From: G958295935 sp965224235
GTDB lineage: Bacteria > Chloroflexota > Dehalococcoidia > Lucifugimonadales > Lucifugimonadaceae
DNA: 64,000 nucleotides
Direction of reading: 5' to 3'
Assembly (NCBI GenBank): GCA_965224235.1
Contig: CBDCYP010000002.1
Coordinates: 1,860,001 to 1,924,000, forward strand
Shown piece by piece: positions 23,767-32,937 of this stretch. The notes beneath the pieces were generated by a model. It was not told the DNA's origin, searched no databases, and saw only the letters and a list, made by a program, of their open reading frames with translations. Position numbers and translations under genes: made by a program. The first letter of the stretch is position 1. Each line of letters starts with the position of its first letter.

Positions 23767-24678
23767 ATGGCATCAGAGACGCGCATAGATACAAGGATGT
23801 CCGATTTCTCGAGGGAGAAATCGGGCCTGGAGGTCTGGTTCTCGTATTTTCGCCGCTATCCTGTGGTGCCTGCCTTGATCATCGTGGTGCTTGCTGTCTG
23901 CGCCATATTCGCTCCAATGCTGACTTCCCATGACCCCTTGAGAGCGGAGAGATACGATGACCTGGGGACACCCCCCTTCTGGCATGGCGATGGCAGCTCC
24001 CAATACATTTTGGGGACAGACTACCTCGGGCGCGACGTCCTGACCCGCATGATCCACGGCACCCGGATTTCGCTTCTCGTCGCATTTTCCGTACTTGGAA
24101 TCGGCGGCGTTATCGGAACGACCATTGGCCTCGTGTCGGGCTACTTTGGCGGGACGGTGGATGAGGTGATAATGCGATTCGTGGACCTCACCCTTGCTGT
24201 GCCATTTATTCTCGTCGCCCTCGTCTTCGGTATCGTCCTGGATGTTTCACTTCAGACCGTCGTCATACTGCTTGTGATGTTCTTTTGGAACGGATTTGCC
24301 CGTCAGGTGAGGGCCGAGACTTTACAGTTGAAAACCACCGACTACGTCGCACTGGCGAAGGTGGCCGGATCGTCTTCGGTGAGGATCATGTACAGGCACA
24401 TACTGCCGGGCGTCTTCTCTACAGTGATCGTCATCGCTACTCTGACGGTGGGCGTGGTCATTCTGGTCGAGTCCATTCTCAGCTTCCTCGGCGTTGGAGT
24501 TCCGGCGCCTACCCCAACCTGGGGCGCCATGATCGCAGACGGCGCTGACTATCTGGCTACCGGTTGGTGGATGGCGTTCTTCCCCGGCCTTGCGATATTG
24601 TTCACCGTACTGGCGTTCAACTTCCTGGGCGACTGGCTGCGGGACACGCTGGATCCGCGGCTCCGCCAAATCGTGTAA
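23767..24678 (+). CDS. ABC importer permease, DppC type, module 2
   Basis: A permease of 303 residues. The DppC signature QYILGTDYLGRDVLTRMIHG is at about 78-97, the coupling loop ARQVRAETLQLKTTDYVALA at about 178-197, and the conserved end LGDWLRDTLDPRLRQIV closes it. ATG at 23767 is preceded by CAGGAACG. About six membrane spans are seen. The ATPase partner must be encoded elsewhere. Confidence 0.92.
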   Translation: MASETRIDTRMSDFSREKSGLEVWFSYFRRYPVVPALIIVVLAVCAIFAPMLTSHDPLRAERYDDLGTPPFWHGDGSSQYILGTDYLGRDVLTRMIHGTRISLLVAFSVLGIGGVIGTTIGLVSGYFGGTVDEVIMRFVDLTLAVPFILVALVFGIVLDVSLQTVVILLVMFFWNGFARQVRAETLQLKTTDYVALAKVAGSSSVRIMYRHILPGVFSTVIVIATLTVGVVILVESILSFLGVGVPAPTPTWGAMIADGADYLATGWWMAFFPGLAILFTVLAFNFLGDWLRDTLDPRLRQIV

Positions 24679-24751
24679 CACGCCGGTTGGCCGATCGCCG
24701 CGCAGTCGGCATTACCCGGTATTGCCCAATGGCCCGGACGCGGCTTCCGTG

Positions 24752-25069
24752 ATGTCCATGTCAATGCTCAGGGCAGGCGCCCTTGCCCAGTTGATAGTCA
24801 TCTGCATGGTGAGTGGGTGCTCGCCCACTGAGTACGATGGCGAGGTAGTCGGCCACATTGTCGAAGTAACGGCGAGATCTCTGACCGAAGTCGAAACCCT
24901 GAAGATTGTGGCTGGCGATGGCAGGGAATGGGAATTTGCCGGAGGCGCGTTCCCCGGATTTACTCCGTCCCACCTCGAAGAACATCAGGCGTTGGGAGAG
25001 CCGGTCAAGGTCGTCTACGTAAGGGAGGACAGTGGCTCACTCAGGATCGTGAGGATCGAAGACGGCTAA
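24752..25069 (+). CDS. Small hypothetical lipoprotein
   Basis: A protein of 105 residues. A short signal peptide ends in lipobox VSGC with lipidated Cys23. The mature part, about 80 residues, is mostly beta: EYDGEVVGHIVEVTARSLTE, EWEFAGGAFPGFTPSHLEEH, then VKVVYVREDSGSLRIVRIED. This is an OB-fold-like pattern without family motifs I recognise. It follows module 2 by 73 bases and may be cotranscribed. A GTG one codon earlier could also serve as start. Confidence 0.65.
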   Translation: MSMSMLRAGALAQLIVICMVSGCSPTEYDGEVVGHIVEVTARSLTEVETLKIVAGDGREWEFAGGAFPGFTPSHLEEHQALGEPVKVVYVREDSGSLRIVRIEDG

Positions 25070-25180
25070 CAGTGGAGCATCCTTTACAGACCGCCGCCTG
25101 CTCCGCTATTTGGCGATCGCCGCCGCTAATTTGAAAGATACAGATCTCACGCACGGTACGATGAGCGTTATCGAGGCCGA

Positions 25181-25664
25181 GTGGACAGAAAGTACACGAA
25201 TAAGGACGATTCCGTCTCCCTCGTGAGGTTGCAGTCGGTATTTGCAGCTCCGGAAGAGATCGTGGAGCCCTCAGAGACGATTCACCAGATCATCACGGGT
25301 GAGTGCCGCGACTCCCACAACACGCCGATCGTGCAGGGAGGTATCAAATCCCCGATTACTGGGCCACACTGCCTGCCGATCTCCTCCGTGTTGGGGTTTT
25401 TCGATGGATCGGAACGTCTCGTTCGCACCTGGCTACGCGGACTTCTTCGGCGGCTCGTCATTCGATCAGGTCCGGCTGCACCATCAACAGAAGGCCATAG
25501 ACCTTATACGGCAAGGCTTCTTCGGCATCATCATGGCTTCAAAGACTGAACTCGCCTACACAGGACTTGAAGGCGCCCCGAACGCACGGGAGTCGCAGTT
25601 CGAAACAAGGCAGGACGAACCACCTGGCGTCGAGGTCAGTTCGACCGTCGGGGATCCTGACTAA
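25181..25664 (+). pseudogene. Possible gene fragment, frame-broken
   Basis: Protein-like segments occur in different frames. One gives VSLVRLQSVFAAPEEIVEPS (from 25181), one IPDYWATLPADLLRVGVF (near 25350), and one SFAPGYADFFGGSSFDQVRL then HHQQKAIDLIRQGFFG (to about 25533). Their order and lack of overlap suggest one decayed gene with at least two frame changes. I do not recognise the family and see no usable start with a ribosome-binding site. Confidence 0.3.
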
Positions 25665-25773
25665 CCAAAAGTGGACTTCGGTTATACCTGATCAAGCAGG
25701 CGGGCAGCCGCACTTTGGTGGCTCGCGACGGCGGGCGAAGGCGGTCTGCGCGGCGTTGAACCGCGAAGTTAAC

Positions 25774-25802
25774 TTGACACATACCGGCCGCGTAAGTAGT
25801 CT
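25774..25802 (+). promoter_or_regulatory. Sigma-70-type promoter for module 3
   Basis: TTGACA (25774-25779), 17-base spacer, TAGTCT (25797-25802), about 120 bases before the third binding-protein gene. The -10 match is weak, but the position matches the promoters of modules 1 and 2. Confidence 0.4.
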
Positions 25803-25922
25803 TTGCTGCCATCGGCGCGTCTGTCTGGAACAGCCCGCAGAATTACCGCGCAGTTTGCTATTGAGGCGAACTGAAACCGGTTGATAATTGAAAACGTCCC
25901 CAGACCTCGGAGGGAATCGATA

Positions 25923-27809
25923 ATGTCAAGATTCCGATTGAAACTGGCAGCCTGCGTTCTGATAGCAGCCTCGTTGGCATTGGCCGCGCTGGCGGCTTGT
26001 GGAGGCGGTACTGAGACGGTGGTCGAAACGGTCATTGTCGAGAAGCAGCTACCCGGCCAAACGATCACCGAAAAGGTGGTCGAGACCGTCATCGTTGAAA
26101 AGGCCATACAGGTAGTCGCCACTCCAACGGCGGCCGCCATGATCGAACCTGAAGATGAAGAGAGCGTCGTAGTCGTTGCTGACTCGAGCGTGTTCCCGGT
26201 TATCTTCGTGCACGCCCTTTCCGGTCTGGGCCAGGAGTGGAAGGTCGTCGGCTGGGACGTCGGCGAAAACCTGCTTAGGGTTGACGGCAACGGCAACTAT
26301 CTGCCGGATGAGTCGATCGCGCGGTCATTTGAAATCGCGCCGGACGGCAGCTCAATCACGTTCGAACTCAGAACAGACGTGAGATTTCACCCGACTCCTG
26401 GCGGAGCCGAGGTTGGTTTGATGACCGCCGAAGACGTCGCCTGGAGCTTCAACAACTCCGGTCGGGGAGATTCCATCTTCTATAGGGCTGGCAGCGTTCG
26501 CGATTACATGGGAGAGTTTGACGAAGACGGCAACCGCACCGTGGAACCGTTCGACGTTATCGCCTCTCACACGGTCCGGCTGAATTGGAAGCCTGGCCAG
26601 TTCCTTCCTTGGTGGCTGACCAACGTGAGCCAGACATCCAGCGCTGACCCGTGGATCACCTCAAAGAAGCTGGTGGACGATCTCGGAGAGGCCAAGGCTT
26701 CCCAGATTCCCGTGGCGACCGGCCCATACCGGGCGGCCAACTGGAGCGTGGGCGAACGCATGGATCTCGAGGCCGTCGAGGGTCACTGGCGGATTACACC
26801 GGCAGTGAAGAACTTCACGGTAATTGAACTGCGTGAGCCGCAGACGATGGTCTCTGCGTTCAAGACCGGCCAGATCGATTTTGCGCCGGTTCCGAATAGC
26901 CTTCTGGCCGATGCGCTCGACGGCACGCCGGGTTCACGTCCACAGGCTGTTGGTCAATCCCAGATGGGTTGCATCAACTTCGTTGGAAACTACTGGCAGC
27001 AGAAGAACAACAATCCAAACAGCTCTTCCTTTGGCGAGCAGATCTTCCCGAGACCCGGGTTCAATCCCGAGCACGCATGGGTGGGCGACCCCCGGGACCC
27101 TGCCAGCATGGAACAGGCGCGCAAGGTAAGGCGTGCTCTCATCAATGCGATCGACCGTGAAGCCATCAGAGATGAACTGTTCGGTGGATTCGGCGGAACC
27201 CAGGGTTCGGCCGTGAACGGTTGGGGGCCGGAATCTCCGGATTGGAAGACGGACTGGGAGCGACACTTCGATCCTGAAGAGTCGAAGCGGCTGATTGCCG
27301 AGGCCGGATATCCGGATGGCTTTGAAATACAGCTATTCGTACCGTCCGATCACCCGAGAGTTAACCCTGAAGCCGGACGGGCAATTGCCCAGATGTGGAA
27401 CGACGTCGGTGTAACTGTGGACCTTGACGTCAGCGCTTACGCAGCTGCCAGGCCAAGGCGCTTTGACGGTGTGGACGACATACCGTGGTACCACTGCGGA
27501 ACTATTCGGCCAGGTCTGGAAGACCGTCCCTTTGACGGTGGCATGGGCCCGACCAGCACGTTCCGAGGCTTCGAGGTAGAGGACCACATGGTTCCCCTCT
27601 ACTTCGACAACTTCACTGAGCCCGACCGCGCGAAGCGAGTCCAGAACAACGTCAAAATCAATGACTATGTTCTCGGTCAGTGGGACCTCCAGGCAGCGTT
27701 TGTTGCGGACATTCCACACTACGCTGTCGGACCGAGAATCGCTGAGTGGTCACCCCACGCGATCGACGCGCCGATCTTCACCAACGCAGCAACCGTAACG
27801 TTGAAGTAA
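25923..27809 (+). CDS. Family 5 solute-binding lipoprotein, module 3
   Basis: A protein of 628 residues. ATG at 25923 follows GGAGG; an earlier in-frame start lacks signal character. Lipobox ALAAC, Cys26. The linker is not Pro-rich but a Val/Glu/Thr repeat (VVETVIVEK occurs twice, about residues 32-62). The SBP5 fold has SIARSFEIAPDGSSITFELR, a FHPTPGG...TAEDVAWSFNNS block and a hinge AAARPRRFDGVDDIPWYHCG, related to the RRPTLV motif of modules 1 and 2. It has the same genomic layout as the first two modules. Ligand unknown. Confidence 0.9.
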   Translation: MSRFRLKLAACVLIAASLALAALAACGGGTETVVETVIVEKQLPGQTITEKVVETVIVEKAIQVVATPTAAAMIEPEDEESVVVVADSSVFPVIFVHALSGLGQEWKVVGWDVGENLLRVDGNGNYLPDESIARSFEIAPDGSSITFELRTDVRFHPTPGGAEVGLMTAEDVAWSFNNSGRGDSIFYRAGSVRDYMGEFDEDGNRTVEPFDVIASHTVRLNWKPGQFLPWWLTNVSQTSSADPWITSKKLVDDLGEAKASQIPVATGPYRAANWSVGERMDLEAVEGHWRITPAVKNFTVIELREPQTMVSAFKTGQIDFAPVPNSLLADALDGTPGSRPQAVGQSQMGCINFVGNYWQQKNNNPNSSSFGEQIFPRPGFNPEHAWVGDPRDPASMEQARKVRRALINAIDREAIRDELFGGFGGTQGSAVNGWGPESPDWKTDWERHFDPEESKRLIAEAGYPDGFEIQLFVPSDHPRVNPEAGRAIAQMWNDVGVTVDLDVSAYAAARPRRFDGVDDIPWYHCGTIRPGLEDRPFDGGMGPTSTFRGFEVEDHMVPLYFDNFTEPDRAKRVQNNVKINDYVLGQWDLQAAFVADIPHYAVGPRIAEWSPHAIDAPIFTNAATVTLK

Positions 27810-27846
27810 CAGCAGCCCAGAATTGGGTCTGGGTTACATTTTCTGG

Positions 27847-27892
27847 CCGGTGCGAAAGGGCGGAGCCTGATGGCTCCGCCCTTTCGCACCGG
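27847..27892 (+). terminator. Strong intercistronic hairpin, module 3
   Basis: A perfect 21-bp stem (27847-27867 with 27872-27892) round a TGAT loop, 37 bases after the binding-protein stop and 39 before the permease start. It is the most stable of the three hairpins and has no strong T-tract, so RNA stabilisation or partial read-through is likelier than full termination. Confidence 0.8.
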
Positions 27893-27931
27893 AGTTTAGT
27901 GCGACCGCGCCAACGCGGCTAAACGCGAGAC

Positions 27932-28849
27932 ATGGCAAGTTTTATCGCCCGCCGGATTGTCTACACCATCGTGATGATCATCGTGATGAGTATGATTCTT
28001 TTTGGCTTGTCTCGTGCGGCAGGCGACCCCCGCCTGCTCTACCTCAACGAGTACACGACGGAGCAGGATTGGGAGCGGTGGGGCAAGGCCATGGGCCTCG
28101 ACCGCCCATTGGTGGTCCAGTACGGAACATGGGCAGGGAATGCGGCCCTGGGGGACCTGGGCTTGTCGATGCAGCACAAGAAGGACTCCCTCTCGGTGGT
28201 GTACGACCGCCTTGGAGCCTCTCTGATGCTGGCCCTCACCGGAACATTGTTTGTGATGACTATGGCGATTCCCCTGGGCGTCCTGTCAGCGGTGAAGCGC
28301 GGAACGGCTTGGGATTACATAGGCCGGACCATCGCCCTCATGGGTCAGTCCGCGCCGCAATTTTGGCTCGGAATCATGTTGGTGATCGTTTTCGCTGTGT
28401 GGCTGGGATGGTTGCCGGTATTTGGGCGGGGCGGCTGGGAATATTACATACTGCCGACGATTACGATCGGCTGGCTCAGCGCGGCCGGACTCCTGCGCCT
28501 TGTTCGCTCCTCGATGCTGGAAGTTCTCGACTCCGAGTACATCAGGCTCGCAAGGGCCAAGGGAGTGGATACACGAAGGGTAGTCTGGAAGCATGCCTTT
28601 AAGAACGCCCTGATAGCCCCTCTCACGTATTCCGCCTTGATAATCGCCGGCTTTATCGACGGGTCCGTCGTGACCGAGAGGGTCTTCGGGTGGCCAGGGG
28701 TTGGCAACCTGAGCATCGAAGCGGTAAACGCGAACGACTTTCCACTGATCACGGCCATCGTCACACTTGCGACTATCCTCTACGTCAGTATGGCGTTGTT
28801 GGCAGATGTGCTTTACGCGGTTGTAGATCCACGCATCAGGCTTGATTAG
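27932..28849 (+). CDS. ABC importer permease, DppB type, module 3
   Basis: A permease of 305 residues. The first span is FIARRIVYTIVMIIVMSMIL. The conserved LNEYTTEQDWERWGKAMGLD extracytoplasmic start is shared with modules 1 and 2. The EAA-like loop is RLVRSSMLEVLDSEYIRLAR and the end LYAVVDPRIRLD. Compared with the other two, the segment after DGSVVTERVFGWPG is the most diverged. It pairs with the next gene. Confidence 0.92.
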   Translation: MASFIARRIVYTIVMIIVMSMILFGLSRAAGDPRLLYLNEYTTEQDWERWGKAMGLDRPLVVQYGTWAGNAALGDLGLSMQHKKDSLSVVYDRLGASLMLALTGTLFVMTMAIPLGVLSAVKRGTAWDYIGRTIALMGQSAPQFWLGIMLVIVFAVWLGWLPVFGRGGWEYYILPTITIGWLSAAGLLRLVRSSMLEVLDSEYIRLARAKGVDTRRVVWKHAFKNALIAPLTYSALIIAGFIDGSVVTERVFGWPGVGNLSIEAVNANDFPLITAIVTLATILYVSMALLADVLYAVVDPRIRLD

Positions 28850-28909
28850 TCGCCGACTGGACGTCTCTTGAATCATTGCCGCTACAAAATGTTCGGAGCG
28901 TTGGATTAA

Positions 28910-29821
28910 TTGGCTGTCCGGAATGCGGAAATTGGCGCGGTAACAGCCGTCGACCCGCTACACAAATCGACGACCAGGCGGTATTGGAGCGAGTTTCGGC
29001 GGTGGCCGGTCCTGCCGGGCCTGATAATCCTGTTATTGGTTACGGTGGCGATTTTCGCGCCGCTCCTCGCTCCTCACGACCCGGAAAGAAGCAGGCTGCG
29101 GGATCGCCACACCCCGCCGATGTGGATGGAAGGCGGTTCCAGCAAATACATTTTGGGCACCGATCCTTTCGGTAGCGATATCCTCAGTCGTGTGATCTAC
29201 GGCGCGCGAATATCTCTGCTCGTGGCGACGATCGTCCTGAGCGGAGGCGTGGTTGGCGGGACACTCGTCGGTCTCGTCGCTGGCTGGTACGGTAGGCAGC
29301 TCGACGAACTGCTAATGAGGATTGTGGACGCTATGCTTGCCATCCCGTTCATCCTGATCGCGCTCGTCGTCATCATTGTCCTCGGCCAAAGTTTGGTCAT
29401 CATCATTCTTTTACTAGTGATATTCAGTTGGCCCGGCTTTGCAAGGCAGGTGCGCGCCGAAACTTTGTCGCTAAAGAACGAAATATATGTGGACGCGGCG
29501 AGAATTTCAGGGGCCTCGACGACGAGGATCTTTATGCGCCACATCTTCCCTGGTCTACTCAGTACGATCATGGTCATAATGTCCCTCAGGGTTGGCGGAT
29601 TGATCCTTACCGAGTCTACGCTCAGCTTTCTCGGCGTCGGCATTCCCCCACCGACTCCCGCGTGGGGCGTGATGGTGGCAGATGGGCGAACTTACGTCGA
29701 GACGGCCTGGTGGGTCAGCTTGTTCCCCGGCATCGCCATCATGATGGTAGTGATCTCGTTCAATTTCTTCGGTGATTGGCTGCGTGACTTCCTTGACCCG
29801 AGACTAAGACAAACCGCCTGA
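28910..29821 (+). CDS. ABC importer permease, DppC type, module 3
   Basis: A permease of 303 residues. The only sensible start is TTG at 28910, with GGAG eleven bases upstream; no ATG or GTG lies before the first span. The DppC signature KYILGTDPFGSDILSRVIYG is followed by the coupling loop ARQVRAETLSLKNEIYVDAA and the end FGDWLRDFLDPRLRQTA. It completes the third permease pair. No ATP-binding gene follows. Confidence 0.9.
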   Translation: MAVRNAEIGAVTAVDPLHKSTTRRYWSEFRRWPVLPGLIILLLVTVAIFAPLLAPHDPERSRLRDRHTPPMWMEGGSSKYILGTDPFGSDILSRVIYGARISLLVATIVLSGGVVGGTLVGLVAGWYGRQLDELLMRIVDAMLAIPFILIALVVIIVLGQSLVIIILLLVIFSWPGFARQVRAETLSLKNEIYVDAARISGASTTRIFMRHIFPGLLSTIMVIMSLRVGGLILTESTLSFLGVGIPPPTPAWGVMVADGRTYVETAWWVSLFPGIAIMMVVISFNFFGDWLRDFLDPRLRQTA

Positions 29822-29989
29822 GCCATTGTGAACCCCGGATGCGCCCCGCCTCGGTTGGATACCGGGCGTTAACCCCGCTTTCAACAGTCGCCCGCCCGCC
29901 GCGGCAACGCGGTCTTAGACTTGGCAAGTAACTGCCCGCAGCAGGTCGGACCCGGCCAATGATGAATCCAGCGCCGACCGACTAACGAA

Positions 29990-30550
29990 GTGCATTTCCG
30001 GGCTGTAACCGCAAATACTCTCGCAGACCTGGACCGATTTTCCGTCGAGCACGGGAAGTTCCGGTACTGCTCCTGCATGCGTTGGCGCATGACCAGTACC
30101 GAATTCAGGCGGTCTGACAAGCAGGGCCGTATTGAGGCTCTGAACCGCAGGGTCGACGATGGCCACCCGATAGGCGTGCTCGCTTACGCAGACGGAGCGC
30201 CCGTTGGATGGTGCTCCGTCGCGCCGCGCGAAGAGTTCCGCGGGCTGGAGCGATACCGGAAATTGGCCCGATTGGACGATGCCGCCGTCTGGTCGGTCAC
30301 ATGCTTTGTTATCGACCGGCGGTATCGTCGAAAGGGTCTCACCGCCGAATTGTCGAAGGCTGCTGTCCGATTCGCCCATGACAACGGCGCCCCCGTCGTC
30401 GAGGCCTATCCGGTGAACACCACCGCTGCCTCGTACACCTACATGGGTTCGCCCGCGACGTTCGTCAAGGCGGGGTTCACCGACGTCACCCCGCCTGGCC
30501 GGGAGCGGCGAATATTCAGGATCAATCTTAACCACGCGGCAACTGTTTAG
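29990..30550 (+). CDS. GNAT-family N-acetyltransferase
   Basis: A protein of 186 residues starting at GTG. The acetyl-CoA-binding motif A is visible as VTCFVIDRRYRRKGLTAELS (about 103-122), with the pyrophosphate loop R-R-K-G-L-T. A preceding strand GVLAYADGAPVGWCSVAP is the usual beta4. An N-terminal CSCMRWRMTS cluster of cysteines is characteristic of a GNAT subgroup often seen in actinobacterial and Chloroflexi genomes. Acceptor unknown. It sits alone between the last permease and the lyase gene. Confidence 0.85.
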   Translation: MHFRAVTANTLADLDRFSVEHGKFRYCSCMRWRMTSTEFRRSDKQGRIEALNRRVDDGHPIGVLAYADGAPVGWCSVAPREEFRGLERYRKLARLDDAAVWSVTCFVIDRRYRRKGLTAELSKAAVRFAHDNGAPVVEAYPVNTTAASYTYMGSPATFVKAGFTDVTPPGRERRIFRINLNHAATV

Positions 30551-30728
30551 AGCAAGCGACCCGGTCACGCGCCACACCGCTGCCGATGACGGTACGGCGT
30601 CTTGACCAGCCTGAGTCGAGTCACGGCGCTCGCGCCACACCCGCCCCGAATTCATGATGACCGGGAATCCGCGGTCGGTTAGACTCTCGGACGGCCGAAC
30701 TCATTTGTCGCGAATCAGGAGAGATTTA

Positions 30729-32255
30729 ATGCGTCAACTTCCTCACACCGACTACGCAGGGTATAGAGGAGTCGGCGTCAGGTTGTCAGAACCGATGGTC
30801 GACGACCTGCGACCGGACGCGGCCCACGGCCGCGAGACACCGGTTTTCAAGGGCCTGCACATGTTCGACAAAGCTCACTCCCTCATGATGGGCGAAGAGG
30901 GGCTCATTCCGCGAGAAGACGCGGCGGCGATTTTAAGCGCATTCAGGGAGATGGAGCGCTACGGGTTTATGAAGGCCCGCGAAGAACAGCCGTGGGGGCT
31001 GCACGCCGGCGAAAACTTCCTGATCCGCAAACTCGGTTACGACATCGGCGGAAGAATTCACCTCGGCAGGTCATCCGGAGACCTTATGCAAGTCTCTCGT
31101 AGGGTCGCCACCCGCGACACCATACTGGAGACGATGCAGGGCGTGATCGATTTCAGGCGGGCTCTCCTTCCTATGGCGTGCGAAACCGCCGACGCGGTAA
31201 TGCCCGGCTACACCCACGGTATGCACGCACAGCCGACCACGCTGGGGGCGCAGTTACTGTCATGGGTAGCGGGACTGGAGCGAGACTTCGAACGCCTCGA
31301 TGCCGCATACGGCCACGCCAACGAAAGCCCGGCTGGCGCAGCGATCATGACTGGGTCGCCGTTCGCCGTGAATCGACATCGCACCGCCGAGATGCTGGGA
31401 TTCGACACGGTGCTGTACAGCACGTTTGACGCCATCATGGGCAATAGCGACTTCACGCTGGAGGCGTTTTCGGCCGCGGCGATTCTTGACTCACACGTCG
31501 GACGCGCCGGTGAAGACATTGCGTACTGGTACAACAATGAATCCCGCATGGTGGATATTCCGGACCGCTTCTGCCACACGAGCAGCATCATGTTGCACAA
31601 AAAAAACCCTGTGGCCCTCGAGCAGATCAGGGGAAGCGCCGCAGACGCAATAGGCGGTCTCACCGGAGCATTTGTAGCGGCCAAGAGCCGCAGCGGAGCG
31701 CCGGACGGCGGCGGCGGCGTGTTTTTCCAGATGCTGGACGTTTTCAGTGTCGTTCGGCGAAACATGCACTGGCTGGAGATCATGGCGCCTGACCTGGAGG
31801 TGAAGCGCGACCGGATGCACGATTTGGCAAGTTCCCATTGGGCTGTCGGGCCGGACATCGCCAGCGCGATCGTCAAGGAGAAGGGGCTGCCCTGGCGCAT
31901 CGCTCACCAGTGCGTGGGCACGATGGTGAGATTCTCGCACGAACGGGGGCTGAGTCCCCGCGACGCCACGCCGGAGCTACTCGACGAGGCGGCCATGGAG
32001 TACATGGGCCGGCCAATTGGCTTGAGCCGCCACACGCTGAAAGCCGCGCTGGACCCTACTAACGCCGTGAAGCAGCGAACCCTGTACGGCGGTCCCGCCC
32101 CCGAAGAGACGAGGGCTCGGGCAGAAGACGCGTCAGCCACGGTTGAATCCGACTCCAAAAATGTTGCCGACAAACTTCGCCGCCTTGAAGAGGCCGGGGC
32201 CCTGCTGGAATCAGGTATCGACGAGTTAATCGCCTCGGCCAAGCCGTCTAACTGA
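30729..32255 (+). CDS. Argininosuccinate lyase-like member of the fumarase/aspartase superfamily
   Basis: A lyase of 508 residues. ATG at 30729 follows AGGAGA. Superfamily regions are visible: LHAGENFLIRKLG and GRIHLGRSSGDLMQVSRR (region 1, about 100-130); MPGYTHGMHAQPTTLGAQLL (region 2, about 157-176, the His-containing stretch); and the signature SSIMLHKKNPVALEQIRGS (about 288-306). Argininosuccinate lyase has SSIMPQKKNP and MPGYTHLQ here, so this protein differs at several signature residues. No arginine-biosynthesis gene is near. It likely cleaves another C-N or C-O bond to release fumarate or an analogue. Confidence 0.85.
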   Translation: MRQLPHTDYAGYRGVGVRLSEPMVDDLRPDAAHGRETPVFKGLHMFDKAHSLMMGEEGLIPREDAAAILSAFREMERYGFMKAREEQPWGLHAGENFLIRKLGYDIGGRIHLGRSSGDLMQVSRRVATRDTILETMQGVIDFRRALLPMACETADAVMPGYTHGMHAQPTTLGAQLLSWVAGLERDFERLDAAYGHANESPAGAAIMTGSPFAVNRHRTAEMLGFDTVLYSTFDAIMGNSDFTLEAFSAAAILDSHVGRAGEDIAYWYNNESRMVDIPDRFCHTSSIMLHKKNPVALEQIRGSAADAIGGLTGAFVAAKSRSGAPDGGGGVFFQMLDVFSVVRRNMHWLEIMAPDLEVKRDRMHDLASSHWAVGPDIASAIVKEKGLPWRIAHQCVGTMVRFSHERGLSPRDATPELLDEAAMEYMGRPIGLSRHTLKAALDPTNAVKQRTLYGGPAPEETRARAEDASATVESDSKNVADKLRRLEEAGALLESGIDELIASAKPSN

Positions 32256-32329
32256 ACAACTTAATCCGGCCAACGGGATAAGACCGTAGTCACGGGAGAA
32301 CAGCCTGCCCGAATCGGTGGTCCGGCGAA

Positions 32330-32752
32330 CTAGCGTTTGAACTCGCGTATGCTGAATACAATTAACGGCGGGAGGTTGGATGCGATACCGGCCGCAGACA
32401 TTGCCGTCAATTGGGCGTTGGATGACCGGAACGCCACTTCAAAGACCTCTTGTGAGTAGTACAGTCCTGCCCAGGAGCCTACCATTGCTCCGAGCAACGT
32501 CAGCCCAAGCGCCGGCAGGTTGGATGCCACGCCTTCGTCGAGTTTTATCCAGCCGGCGAATGCGCCTAGGCCAGCGCCCAAGCCGATGCTGATCGTAAGT
32601 ACGACGAATGACTGCGTCGAGGACATCCACGGCTGGAGTAGAAAAAACCAACCGATGAAGTACCCTGCCATGGCGGCGATACCCCCAGTCACGATGCCGA
32701 CGGCGACGCGAACAATGATGGAAACCAGGGATTCGATCATGCTATTGGTCAT
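32330..32752 (-). CDS. Hypothetical membrane protein with four predicted spans
   Basis: A protein of 140 residues. The ATG at 32752 has CGGAGA upstream. Four hydrophobic segments with many small residues are seen: SIIVRVAVGIVTGGIAAMAG, FVVLTISIGLGAGLGAFAGW, LPALGLTLLGAMVGSWAGLY and a C-terminal NLPPLIVFSI. The motif ASNLP occurs twice, suggesting a two-fold internal repeat. The Gly/Ala-rich spans pack like small channel or membrane-remodelling proteins, but no family is recognised. It is convergent with the lyase gene, 74 bases away. Confidence 0.65.
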   Translation of the reverse strand: MTNSMIESLVSIIVRVAVGIVTGGIAAMAGYFIGWFFLLQPWMSSTQSFVVLTISIGLGAGLGAFAGWIKLDEGVASNLPALGLTLLGAMVGSWAGLYYSQEVFEVAFRSSNAQLTAMSAAGIASNLPPLIVFSIREFKR

Positions 32753-32937
32753 CGGGTCTCCGCTCTCGCCGTCTGGCCAGGGCGATGTTCATTTTATTAC
32801 CGGGCTGGAGCGGCGCGTTCATCTCAAGTGACTTGCCCAATATCTAACGGCGTGCGGCGTGACACCGGGGTTTACGAACGTCTGCCCGCGGCGGGTTTAG
32901 ATGTCTTCAAATTATGCACGACGAAAACGGGGCCATC

